Assembly (NCBI GenBank): GCA_039197065.1
Contig: JBCCUL010000012.1
Location: forward strand, 1 to 64,000
Direction of reading: 5' to 3'
Origin: JANQPX01 sp039197065
GTDB taxonomy: Bacteria > Pseudomonadota > Alphaproteobacteria > Geminicoccales > Geminicoccaceae
DNA: 64,000 bases
The position numbers and the translations under genes were made by a program. The notes under the pieces are model-generated. The model made no database searches, was not told the origin of the DNA, and worked only from the letters and a program-made list of their open reading frames with translations. Positions 51,440 to 59,926 of the stretch are shown one piece after another. Position 1 is the stretch's first letter; each line of letters begins with the position of its first letter.

Positions 51440-52396
51440 CTAAAATTCCAATTGAAATTGTTCAAAAAAACTGTCGAAGACTGGCGGTGCTGCACGATCG
51501 AACGACAGTTTCTTCTCTAGAACCGGGTGATCGAAGCCGAGATGACGTGCATGTAAAAGGATACGGCCAAGCCCGGCAATCTCATGTCTCAGCTTATCGC
51601 CTACCTTAACCATACGGCGCGGTCGGTAGATTGGATCACCGATAATGCCAAGGCCGAGCGTGCCGAGATGGACCCGAATCTGGTGCGTGCGCCCGGTTTC
51701 GAGCGTGACGCTGATCCGGGATGCGGCCATGCCGGCGGCTTCCTTCAGTGTATAATGGGTGACCGCGCGCTTGCCTCCGGCGACCGCCGCCATGCGTTTT
51801 CGGTCCTTCGGATGACGCCCGATCGGCCGGTCGACCGTGCCTGCAGCCGCGGGCGGCACGCCCCAGACGATCGCCTCGTAGACCCGATCGATACGGTGCA
51901 CCGTGAACTGGGCGGACAGGCCGATATGGGCCTTGTCGTGCTTGGCGACCACCATCAGGCCACTCACATCCTTATCGAGGCGATGCACGATGCCCGGCCG
52001 CTGCACGCCGCCGATGCCGGAGAGCGATCCCGCGCAATGATGGAGGAGCGCGTTGACCAGGGTGCCGCCGCTATGGCCGGGTGCTGGGTGCACCACCATG
52101 CCGGCGGGCTTCTCCAGAACAAGCAGATGCTCATCCTCATAGAGCACATCGAGCGCTACGGCCTCGGGCTCGGGCGTGGCCGGCTTCGGATCGGGCACAT
52201 GCACGGAAAAACGCTGACCCGGTTTGACCCGGGCAGACCCGTCCGCTATCTGGTTGCCATCGCGGCGGACCGAACCATCCGCCAGCAAGGCTTGAAGCCG
52301 GGCGCGGGAATAGTCCGGAAGGCTTATGGCCAGAAACTTGTCGACCCGCTGGCCGGCATCCTCGGTTTGGACGGTAATGGTAAAGTTTTCGGGCAT
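51440..52396 (-). CDS. rluD: RluA-family 23S rRNA pseudouridine synthase
   Basis: 318 aa. An S4 RNA-binding domain at about 17-75 (RVDKFLAISLPDYSRARLQA), then the synthase domain with catalytic D141 in HRLDKDVSGLMVVAKHD and LETGRTHQIRVHLGTLGLGI. RluD makes pseudouridines 1911/1915/1917 in helix 69; RluC-type specificity cannot be excluded, but the S4 domain and alphaproteobacterial neighbourhood upstream of rpoH favour RluD. Confidence 0.9.
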   Translation of the reverse strand: MPENFTITVQTEDAGQRVDKFLAISLPDYSRARLQALLADGSVRRDGNQIADGSARVKPGQRFSVHVPDPKPATPEPEAVALDVLYEDEHLLVLEKPAGMVVHPAPGHSGGTLVNALLHHCAGSLSGIGGVQRPGIVHRLDKDVSGLMVVAKHDKAHIGLSAQFTVHRIDRVYEAIVWGVPPAAAGTVDRPIGRHPKDRKRMAAVAGGKRAVTHYTLKEAAGMAASRISVTLETGRTHQIRVHLGTLGLGIIGDPIYRPRRMVKVGDKLRHEIAGLGRILLHARHLGFDHPVLEKKLSFDRAAPPVFDSFFEQFQLEF

Positions 52397-52439
52397 TTCT
52401 TGCTAAATATCGGAACGCCGGCTGAGGGAGGCGGCAAAG

Positions 52440-52775
52440 GTGCAGGACGAAACCGCTGACAAGGTGAACGCCGTTCCCGCTCTTCTCAAGGCTTTTGTTA
52501 TCCTGGGCGGCATCGCGCTACTGATCGGCGTCATCCTGCTCGCCGTCATGATCATGCTGCGCGCCAGTAACGACCAGGCGTCAACTGAAGTCGTCGCGCC
52601 GGCAGCACCGGTTGATGTGCCACTACCAGCGGACATGCGGGTCACGGAAGTGGTTGTCGACGGCAAGCGCCTGATCCTCTTCGGAGAGGTACCGGATGGC
52701 CAGCAATATATCGCCGTGGTCGACGCCGACAGCGGCGCGCGCCGAAGCCTGATCCGCCTCGCTCCAGCCGAATGA
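52440..52775 (+). CDS. DUF6476-type single-pass membrane protein
   Basis: 111 aa from GTG with GGGAGGCGG upstream. One transmembrane helix (LKAFVILGGIALLIGVILLA) is followed by a small C-terminal beta domain (VDGKRLILFGEVPDGQQYIA). It is found next to rRNA methyltransferase or rluD genes in alphaproteobacteria. Function unknown. Stop and next start overlap as ATGA. Divergent from rluD. Confidence 0.75.
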   Translation: MQDETADKVNAVPALLKAFVILGGIALLIGVILLAVMIMLRASNDQASTEVVAPAAPVDVPLPADMRVTEVVVDGKRLILFGEVPDGQQYIAVVDADSGARRSLIRLAPAE

Positions 52776-54094
52776 GGAGACGGGGAGGGCGGTCGGCGAC
52801 ATCATCGAAGAAGACCGACCCGAATATCGGCAGGGTCATTGAGGTCGCCATCGACGCGATCGGCTCGAGCGGTGACGGTATCGGCCGTTTCGAGGACGCT
52901 CCGGTCTACGTACCGCTCGCCCTGCCCGGAGATGCACTCAGCGTGCGTTTAAGCGACAGGCGGGGGGCGGGTTATGCGGCGGAAATGGTCGAAAGCCGCA
53001 CGCTCATGAGGCGTCACCAGCCCATTTGCGCCCATTTCGGCGCCTGCGGCGGCTGCCGCCTGCAGCATCTGCGTCCGCTCGACTACCGGGCCTGGAAAGG
53101 CGAGCAGGTGCAGACCGCCCTCGCCAGCCGGGGCATCAAAGAGGTCGATATCAAGCCCCTGATCGACGGCGAGCCCGCCACCCGCCGCCGCCTCCGTCTG
53201 GCCTTCAAATCCAAAGGCCATCACCTGGCCCTCGGCTTTCGTCGACGTCTCGGCAGTGACATCGTCGCCATCGAGGCCTGCCCGATCGCCCTGCCATCGA
53301 TCGTCAACCTCTTGAATCCCTTGCAAAAATGCCTGGAGTCGATCCAGCTCTCCACGAGAGGTGGCGAGATCTCGATCACCGCTTGTGACAATGGCCTCGA
53401 CGTCCTGATCGAGACCAAGATCGAGCCTAATCTCGCCGACCGCGAAGCCCTCGCCGCCTTCGCCGAGGCCGAAGATCCCGCAAGGCTCGCCTGGCGCTAC
53501 GACATCGGTTCGCCTGTCGAACCCATAGCGGTCCGAAGGCAGCCGATGATCGACGTCGATGACATCCCCGTCGCCCTCCCTTTGGGCGCCTTCTTGCAGG
53601 CGACCAAGGAGGCCGAGAGCGCCATACGGCGCGCCGTTGCCAAGGCGCTTGACGGCTCGGCTGTGATTGCCGATCTGTTCGCTGGTTGCGGGGCGCTCAG
53701 CCTGCCGCTGATCAAGGAAGGCCTGCGCGTATTGGCCGTGGAGCGCGATCCCTTGATGGTCCAGGCGTTGAGCGCAGCCGCCGCTGGAAGGGTCGACACC
53801 ATCGCCCGTGACCTCGACCGGGAGCCTCTGACAGCGCGCGAGCTTCAGCGCTTCGACGGCCTGATCATCGATCCGCCGCGCGCCGGCGCCCGTGCACAGA
53901 TCGAAGCCGTCGCCGAAGGGCAGGGGCCTCGGGCCCTCGCCATGGTCTCCTGTAACCCGGCGACCTTCGCACGAGACGCTCGCATCCTGATCGACGCCGG
54001 TTATCGCCTCAACTGGGTCCAACCCATCGACGCATTCCTTTTCTCAGCCGAAATCGAACTGGTTGCAGCCTTCGAACGTGCGATCACCCCTTGA
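52772..54094 (+). CDS. Class I SAM-dependent RNA methyltransferase (RumA/TrmA family)
   Basis: 440 aa. N-terminal TRAM-like barrel (VIEVAIDAIGSSGDGIGRFE), then iron-sulfur cysteines C86, C92, C95 and C170 (CX5CX2C plus one). SAM-binding region VIADLFAGCGALSLPL and catalytic C394 in MVSCNPATFARD. It methylates the C5 of a uridine in 23S rRNA (RlmC/RlmD type) or a tRNA; the 4Fe-4S cluster favours the RumA group. Confidence 0.92.
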   Translation: MRRRGGRSATSSKKTDPNIGRVIEVAIDAIGSSGDGIGRFEDAPVYVPLALPGDALSVRLSDRRGAGYAAEMVESRTLMRRHQPICAHFGACGGCRLQHLRPLDYRAWKGEQVQTALASRGIKEVDIKPLIDGEPATRRRLRLAFKSKGHHLALGFRRRLGSDIVAIEACPIALPSIVNLLNPLQKCLESIQLSTRGGEISITACDNGLDVLIETKIEPNLADREALAAFAEAEDPARLAWRYDIGSPVEPIAVRRQPMIDVDDIPVALPLGAFLQATKEAESAIRRAVAKALDGSAVIADLFAGCGALSLPLIKEGLRVLAVERDPLMVQALSAAAAGRVDTIARDLDREPLTARELQRFDGLIIDPPRAGARAQIEAVAEGQGPRALAMVSCNPATFARDARILIDAGYRLNWVQPIDAFLFSAEIELVAAFERAITP

Positions 54095-54135
54095 TTCCCG
54101 GAAAATAGCCTTCTACATAGAAGCAGTCCCGCTGC

Positions 54136-54210
54136 GCCCCCATCGTCTAGCGGTTAGGACGCTGCCCTCTCACGGCAGAAACAGGGGTTCGAGTCCCCTT
54201 GGGGGTGCCA
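54136..54210 (+). tRNA. tRNA-Glu (CTC)
   Basis: Full 75-nt cloverleaf with encoded CCA. Acceptor GCCCCCA/TGGGGGT with a G1-U72 wobble, D-arm GTCTAGCGGTTAGGAC, anticodon stem-loop CTGCC-CTCTCAC-GGCAG with CTC at 34-36, T-arm AGGGGTTCGAGTCCCCT. Confidence 0.97.
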
Positions 54211-54575
54211 CCATCAACCGCCGGCCAGGCGGTTGAGCCACTTTCTTTGCAACTGCGTATACCGCCGATGTCTTGGCGTCACAGTTTCTGACACCGATGC
54301 TTTGAAACGCCCAGTGCCAATTGGACAGGGACTACACAGTTTTTGACGATGTGCGGGGCTCTGTATTCTTTCGACGACGCCTTTTTCAGGATCATCCGAT
54401 CGAGTGCCAGCTCCGACTCAGCTTACTGTCGTTCCCGGCTTTATGCAGATCCTCGAAGCCGACGAAGCTGTGCGCGAGGCCTATTTAACCGTTTGATCCT
54501 GGCGTGCAGAACCTCACCCGGTTAAGCACGGGCAACGCCACTCGCTCAGGCAAGTCCACCCCGACGCCGGCGGCG
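54211..54575. other. Gap after tRNA-Glu, nothing recognised
   Basis: About 365 bases between the tRNA and the SDR stop. Short plus-strand frames have no family. It could be the decayed edge of an element once inserted at the tRNA, but I see no direct repeat of the tRNA end. Confidence 0.4.
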
Positions 54576-55346
54576 TCACATGGAGGTGAAGCCGCCGTCG
54601 ATCAGGACGCATTCGCCGGTGATCAGATCGGAGGCGCTGGAGGAGAGGAAGAGGACGAGATCGGCGACTTCGATCGGCTTGCCGAAACGGCCGAGCGGGG
54701 TCTTGTCGAGCATCGGCTGGCTTTTCGCTTTCTCGCCCCAGACCTGTTCGCCCATCGGCGTGAGGATGATGGTCGGGCAGACCGCATTGCACTGGATGTT
54801 GTGCTTGGACCATTCCACGCACATCACCTTGGTCAGCATGTTCAGGCCGCCTTTGGAGGAGGCGTAGGCGCCATGCTGATCGAGGCCGACGACGCCGGCT
54901 TGCGAGGAGATATTGACGATCTTTCCAGCCTTCTTCGCGATCATGCCGGGCACGACGGCCTGGGCCAGTAGAAAGGGGGCTCTGAGATTGACCGCCATGG
55001 TCTCGTCCCAGCGGGCCGCGGTCGCATCCAAAAGCGGGTCGATCAGGGCGATGCCGGCATTGTTGATGAGGATGTCGATCGTGCCTGCATGGGCGAGCGC
55101 ATCGGTGGTGGCCTTGCTACAGCCTTCGACGCTGCCGAGATCGGCTTCGATGACAAGGCAGCGCCGGGAGGCGGCCTCGACGGCGCTTCTCGCTTCTTCC
55201 AGCCCGTCCTTGTCGCGGCCGACGGCGACGATGTCGGCACCGGCGTCGGCCAGCACCTTGCAGATGTCCAGGCCGATCCCTTTGGATGCCCCGGTCACCA
55301 TCGCCCAGCGCCCTTCGACCCCAAACCGTTCCGTCCAGTCTGCCAA
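54576..55346 (-). CDS. Short-chain dehydrogenase/reductase, gluconate-5-dehydrogenase-like
   Basis: 256 aa from a TTG start with GGGAGG 6 bases upstream. TGASKGIGLDI, INNAGIALI, VNISSQAGV and YASSKGG are the cofactor and Ser-Tyr-Lys motifs. NAVCPTIILTPMGEQVWGEK and LGRFGKPIEVADLVLFL closely match the SDR at 35350-36120, so the two are paralogues. Expected substrate is a keto-sugar acid or polyol. It stands just downstream of pgi on the same strand's neighbour side. Confidence 0.9.
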   Translation of the reverse strand: MADWTERFGVEGRWAMVTGASKGIGLDICKVLADAGADIVAVGRDKDGLEEARSAVEAASRRCLVIEADLGSVEGCSKATTDALAHAGTIDILINNAGIALIDPLLDATAARWDETMAVNLRAPFLLAQAVVPGMIAKKAGKIVNISSQAGVVGLDQHGAYASSKGGLNMLTKVMCVEWSKHNIQCNAVCPTIILTPMGEQVWGEKAKSQPMLDKTPLGRFGKPIEVADLVLFLSSSASDLITGECVLIDGGFTSM

Positions 55347-55413
55347 GACAACCTCCCTTTTTGCGATTCGTTGACCTTACGATAGGGGGGCGATTTCGAT
55401 CATGCAACGACGC

Positions 55414-57066
55414 TCAGGCGTCTATCCGACGTCGCTTCTTGATCCAATTGATCTGGCCGTTGGTCGAGCTGTCATGGCTTTCGATCGTCCGGTCGCCATC
55501 AAGCTCCGGCAGGATGGCTTTTGCAAGCTGCTTGCCCAGTTCGACGCCCCATTGATCGAAGCTGTTGATACCCCAAACGATGCCCTGGCAGAAAATCTTG
55601 TGCTCGTAGAGTGCGATCAGGCGTCCCAGCATATGGGGCGTGAGTTTCGGGTAGATGATCGCATTGGTCGGTTTGTTGCCCTCGAACAGTTTGTGCGGCA
55701 GGAGCGCTTCCAGCGTTTCCTGGTGGAGGCCGCTCGCCTCGAGCTCGGCGCGCGCCTGCGTTTCCGTCTTGCCGAAGGCGAGGGCTTCGGTCTGGGCGAG
55801 GAAATTGGCGAGCAGCTTGTCCTGATGATCGCCGAGCGGGGTCTGGCTGAAGGCGGCTGCCAGAAAGTCCGCCGGGATAAGCTCGGTGCCCTGATGGATA
55901 AGCTGATAAAAGGCGTGCTGGCCATTGGTGCCGGGTTCGCCCCAGATGATCGGGCCGGTGGCGGTGTCGACGCGTGCGCCGTCGCGCCGGATGGTTTTGC
56001 CGTTACTCTCCATGTCGCCCTGCTGGAGATAGGCGGGCAGACGATGCAGATGCTGATCATAGGGAAGAACGGCATGGCTCGCCGCCCCGAAAAAGTTCCG
56101 ATACCAGACCCCGATCAGCGCCAGCAGCACAGGCATGTTCTTTTCGAGCGGCGTCGTCCGAAAATGCTCGTCCATGGCATGGGCGCCGGCGAGGAGGTCT
56201 TCGAAACGGTCCATACCGATGGCAAGCGCAATCGGCAGACCGATCGCCGACCACAAGCTGTAGCGCCCGCCGACCCAGTCCCAGAACTGGAACATGTTGG
56301 CCGTGTCGATGCCGAACGCGGCGACCGCGTCGGCGTTGGTCGACACCGCGACGAAGTGCTTTGAAACGGCGGCTTCGTCTCCAAGCTGTTCGATCAGCCA
56401 GGCACGGGCCGAGCCCGCATTGGTCATGGTTTCCTGGGTGGTGAAGGTCTTGGAGGCGACGATGAAAAGCGTGCGTGCGGGATCCAGACCGGCCAGGCAG
56501 TGATGCAAATGAGCGCCGTCGACGTTCGACACGAAGTGGGCGCGCAGGTCCTCACGACCGTAAGGCTTCAGCGCATCGCTGACCATCAGCGGTCCAAGAT
56601 CGGAGCCGCCGATGCCGATATTGACCACATCGGTAATCGTCTCGCCGCTATGGCCGCGCCAGTCGCCGCTGCGCACCCGTTCGGTGAAGGCGCGCATCTG
56701 ATCCAGCACGGCATTGACGGCCGGCATGACGTCCTCGCCGTCGACCTCGATTGGCCGATTGCTCCGGTTGCGGAGCGCAATATGAAGAACGGCGCGACCT
56801 TCGGTGACGTTGATCGGCTCACCTTCGAACATCCGATCCCGCCAGCCTTCGAGATCGACGGCGCGCGCGAGATCGACCAAGTGGGCGAAGGTCGTCGCCG
56901 TGACCCGGTTCTTCGAAAGATCGAGGAGCAGCCCGTCGTCTTCAAGCGCAAATCTGTCGAACCGCTTGGGATCGTCTTTGAACAGCTGGCGCAGATGCAC
57001 ACCCTTCATCTCTTCGGCATGCTCGGCAAGGTCCCGCCAGGCGGGGAGGGTGGTGGGGCTGGACAT
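55414..57066 (-). CDS. pgi: Glucose-6-phosphate isomerase
   Basis: 550 aa from MSSPTTLPAWRDLAEHAEEM, with GGGAG 5 bases upstream. Signatures: WDWVGGRYSLWSAIGLPIAL, NSFDQWGVELGKQLAK, and SKTFTTQETMTNA in the active site, with GEPGTNGQHAFYQLIHQGT holding the catalytic Glu/His region. It interconverts glucose-6-phosphate and fructose-6-phosphate. Glucose-6-phosphate is also the substrate of the Fgd homologue. Confidence 0.97.
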   Translation of the reverse strand: MSSPTTLPAWRDLAEHAEEMKGVHLRQLFKDDPKRFDRFALEDDGLLLDLSKNRVTATTFAHLVDLARAVDLEGWRDRMFEGEPINVTEGRAVLHIALRNRSNRPIEVDGEDVMPAVNAVLDQMRAFTERVRSGDWRGHSGETITDVVNIGIGGSDLGPLMVSDALKPYGREDLRAHFVSNVDGAHLHHCLAGLDPARTLFIVASKTFTTQETMTNAGSARAWLIEQLGDEAAVSKHFVAVSTNADAVAAFGIDTANMFQFWDWVGGRYSLWSAIGLPIALAIGMDRFEDLLAGAHAMDEHFRTTPLEKNMPVLLALIGVWYRNFFGAASHAVLPYDQHLHRLPAYLQQGDMESNGKTIRRDGARVDTATGPIIWGEPGTNGQHAFYQLIHQGTELIPADFLAAAFSQTPLGDHQDKLLANFLAQTEALAFGKTETQARAELEASGLHQETLEALLPHKLFEGNKPTNAIIYPKLTPHMLGRLIALYEHKIFCQGIVWGINSFDQWGVELGKQLAKAILPELDGDRTIESHDSSTNGQINWIKKRRRIDA

Positions 57067-57224
57067 CAAAACTCCCAATCAATCAACACGATCGCGAAAG
57101 GTCATCGGTTATGCGGAAAGCCGGCGCGACTTTGGACCGTTTCGAACAAACGGTCCACAACTTGCTGCGGTCAGCGGTTTCAATCCAGGTGGCATACGGT
57201 CCCGGTTTATCGGGTTAGGGCTGC

Positions 57225-59651
57225 CTAAATCGACAGGGGCTGGTTTTCCGGATTGAAAGGCGGGCTGTCCAGGACGGTGGCGCTTCGGCGGTTGCCGAGA
57301 ATGTCGATCGCGATCTCCGTACCGCCCTTGGAGAAGTCGATAGGTAAAAGTACCTGGGCGAGGCTCTGGTCGGCATGATGGCCAAAGCCGCCGGTCATGA
57401 CGGAACCGACCATGGCATTGTTGTAGTAGACGGGTTCGCCGCCAAGCGCATCGGCGTTGCCCGCCTCGATCGCGACGAGAACGCGACGACGCGTCTGACC
57501 TTGCTCCATTCGTGCGAGAAGCGCTGTCCGTCCGGCAAAGTCGGTCTTATCCTGCCCCAGTAAGCCTTCCAGTCCGGCTTCGTGGGGAAAGAGATCCTTT
57601 GAGCCGCTGCCGCCAAGGCCATCGAAGCCAGCTTCCAGCCGAAGCGAGCTGATCGCGCCAACGCCGACGTCCATAAGTCCCAGATCCTGTCCCGCGACGA
57701 ACAGGGCTTCATAGACCGTGGCCATATACTCCATCGGCAGATGCAGCGTGTAGCCGAGATCACCGGTCAGAGAAAAGCGCATGACCTGCGTTGGCGAACC
57801 GGCCACTTCGATCTCGGTGGCGTGCAGATTGGGTAAGGCCTTGCTGGAGATATCCTCGTTGGTCACCCTCGCCAGGAGGATGCGCGCCTTGGGGCCGGCA
57901 AGCGCGAGCACGCCGTAGCGTACCGAAACCGGTGCATAGAGCACGCCTTCGCTTGGCAGCCGGTGCTCGAAACGGCGTTGATGGACACGCTCATAGGCGG
58001 CCGGCCCAAGGAGATAGAAACCTTCGTCACTGATACGGGCAACCATGAACAGACCGGCGATCTGGCCCTTCCTGTTGAGCATCAGGCCTTCCGTGATCGT
58101 CCCGATTGTCTCGGGAAGATCGGAGGCGAGCGCATGGTCGAGGGTTGGCTGGGCCTCCGGACCCTCGAAGACATGCTTTGCGAAAACCGCCGTCATGTCG
58201 GCCATGCCGACCGCGTGGCGAAGAGCGTGACACTCCCTTCTGACCGCTTCATGACGCGCCGTTCGTCCGAATGAACGGACCGCGAGGCGTTCTGCTGCCG
58301 TTGCAGCGAACCAGCAAGGACGTTCCCAGCCGAAATGGACATCGAACTGAGCGCCGTGAGAGGCAAGCTTGTCGTGGATCGCCGTGCGCTTGAGCGGCCC
58401 GCCGGCCGATGGCCGATCATAGGGGAACCGGATCGCGAAATGCCGGCTGTAGGCGTCCTTTGCCGTGCTGCGCGCATAATGCTTGCCGGCGAAAGCGCCG
58501 AAACGCGCGACATCGAGGGCGAAGAGGTCAAGCGGCGGCTCGCCCTCGATGATCCACTCCGCCAGCGCTTTGCCAGCGCCGCCAGCGAGCGAGATGCCGT
58601 TCATGAAGCCTGTCGCGACGTAGTAGTTCACCATGCCCGGAAGCGGACCGAGTAGAGGCCGGCCATCCGGCGTCATAGTGATGAGGCCGTTGACCGGCGC
58701 TTTTCTCGGGGCGTCGGCAAAACAGGGCATGCGCTTGCCCGCTTTGAGGAGATAGGCCGCCAGCCGTTCGGGATCGCTGTCGATCATATATTCGCTGGGA
58801 CCTGGGGGCAGTGCGCCCCCTTCCTTATTCCAGATCCGAGGCTCGGTTTCGAAAGCTCCCAGCAACAGGCCATCCTCTTCGGCGCGCAGATAGAAGGCGC
58901 CGTCCGGTTCGCATAAGAACGGCAGCGAGCCGTCCAGGCGCGCCACCTGATCGATCCGCTCCGTCACCAGATATTGATGCTCGATCGCAACGATCGGCAG
59001 CTCTTCGCCGATCATGGCAGCAAGGTCTTTCGCCCAGAGCCCGCCGGCATTGACGACGATGTCCGCCGTGATTTCGCCGCGATCGGTGATGATGAGCCAG
59101 CTGCCGTCCGGCTCCTGCGACATGTCGAGCACGGCCGTCTGTTCCAGAACCTCGGCGCCGAGACCTTCGGCGGCGCGTGCCAGTGCATGGGTCAGTTCAT
59201 GGGGTTCGACATGACCCGCCAGCGGATCGTAAAGCCCGCCGACCACGCCTGCCGGGTCGATCAGCGGATGATGATCGAGGATCTCTCTTTGGCTTAGGAG
59301 GAGGTGCGGCATGCCCAGCGGCCGGCCGAGGCCAGCACGGCGTTTCAGTTCATCCAGGCGGGTCTCGCTGGTCGCGAGGATGATGCCGCCGGTGCGACGA
59401 CTGGTGACGGACAGATCGGATCGCTCGGCCAGGCGTTCATAGAGCCTGATACTGTCGTCGCGCAGCCGGATCAGTGTCGGGGCCAGATCGAAACGATCGA
59501 TATTGCCCGCGGCAAGCCAGGTGGATCCTGCGCCAAGCTCCGTTTTCTCCAGGAGCGTGACGTTCTGCCAGCCGAGCGCCGCCAGATGATAGATGAGACT
59601 GCATCCAACGATTCCGCCACCGACGACGACGACTTGGGCGTATTCTTTCAA
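57225..59651 (-). CDS. FAD-dependent oxidoreductase fused to GcvT domain (dimethylglycine dehydrogenase-like)
   Basis: 808 aa from TTG. An N-terminal DAO-type FAD domain (VVVGGGIVGCSLIYHLAALG) to about 400, a linker domain, then GcvT aminomethyltransferase fold domains (LTGDLGYTLHLPMEYM, LRLEAG, GLEGLLGQDKTDFAGR). In sarcosine and dimethylglycine dehydrogenases FAD is attached to the His of GSTWHAAG; here the sequence is GSTWLAAG with L46, so covalent flavin is unlikely. It probably oxidises an N-methyl amino acid and passes formaldehyde to folate. Confidence 0.88.
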   Translation of the reverse strand: MKEYAQVVVVGGGIVGCSLIYHLAALGWQNVTLLEKTELGAGSTWLAAGNIDRFDLAPTLIRLRDDSIRLYERLAERSDLSVTSRRTGGIILATSETRLDELKRRAGLGRPLGMPHLLLSQREILDHHPLIDPAGVVGGLYDPLAGHVEPHELTHALARAAEGLGAEVLEQTAVLDMSQEPDGSWLIITDRGEITADIVVNAGGLWAKDLAAMIGEELPIVAIEHQYLVTERIDQVARLDGSLPFLCEPDGAFYLRAEEDGLLLGAFETEPRIWNKEGGALPPGPSEYMIDSDPERLAAYLLKAGKRMPCFADAPRKAPVNGLITMTPDGRPLLGPLPGMVNYYVATGFMNGISLAGGAGKALAEWIIEGEPPLDLFALDVARFGAFAGKHYARSTAKDAYSRHFAIRFPYDRPSAGGPLKRTAIHDKLASHGAQFDVHFGWERPCWFAATAAERLAVRSFGRTARHEAVRRECHALRHAVGMADMTAVFAKHVFEGPEAQPTLDHALASDLPETIGTITEGLMLNRKGQIAGLFMVARISDEGFYLLGPAAYERVHQRRFEHRLPSEGVLYAPVSVRYGVLALAGPKARILLARVTNEDISSKALPNLHATEIEVAGSPTQVMRFSLTGDLGYTLHLPMEYMATVYEALFVAGQDLGLMDVGVGAISSLRLEAGFDGLGGSGSKDLFPHEAGLEGLLGQDKTDFAGRTALLARMEQGQTRRRVLVAIEAGNADALGGEPVYYNNAMVGSVMTGGFGHHADQSLAQVLLPIDFSKGGTEIAIDILGNRRSATVLDSPPFNPENQPLSI

Positions 59652-59926
59652 GGCGTTCCCAACAGCCTGTGTCGCCGGCGGTCCAATCGATTGTCCGATG
59701 TCGAAGCCAAGAGCCTGGTCGACAAGGCAAGCTCGTGATCTCGGATACCCGAAGGGCGCCGGAAGACATCCCTCTCATGATTGATTGTTAAAATTGATGC
59801 TCGGCGGGCGACGATCAACGCGCCGGGGGTAAAACCGATAGAAATTCTTCGACCCGACTGGCCTCCAAAGCCGTCGAGCCGAGATCAGACGGCGCTCCCT
59901 AACGTGGGAACGCCGTCTGATGTCAA
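59652..59926. other. Intergenic region with terminator-like hairpin
   Basis: About 275 bases holding the promoter of the FAD/GcvT gene and the 3' end of the 59927 gene. The hairpin at 59884-59921 is listed separately. No gene is supported. Confidence 0.45.
59884..59921 (-). terminator. Perfect 11-bp stem-loop after the HhH protein gene
   Basis: ATCAGACGGCG and CGCCGTCTGAT pair perfectly around 16 bases that contain CCC/GGG. It starts 6 bases past the stop at 59927 on the minus strand. No T-tract. Confidence 0.6.

Noticed and set aside
54211..54575. A possible integrase remnant after tRNA-Glu
   Set aside because: No recombinase motif or repeated tRNA end could be found.
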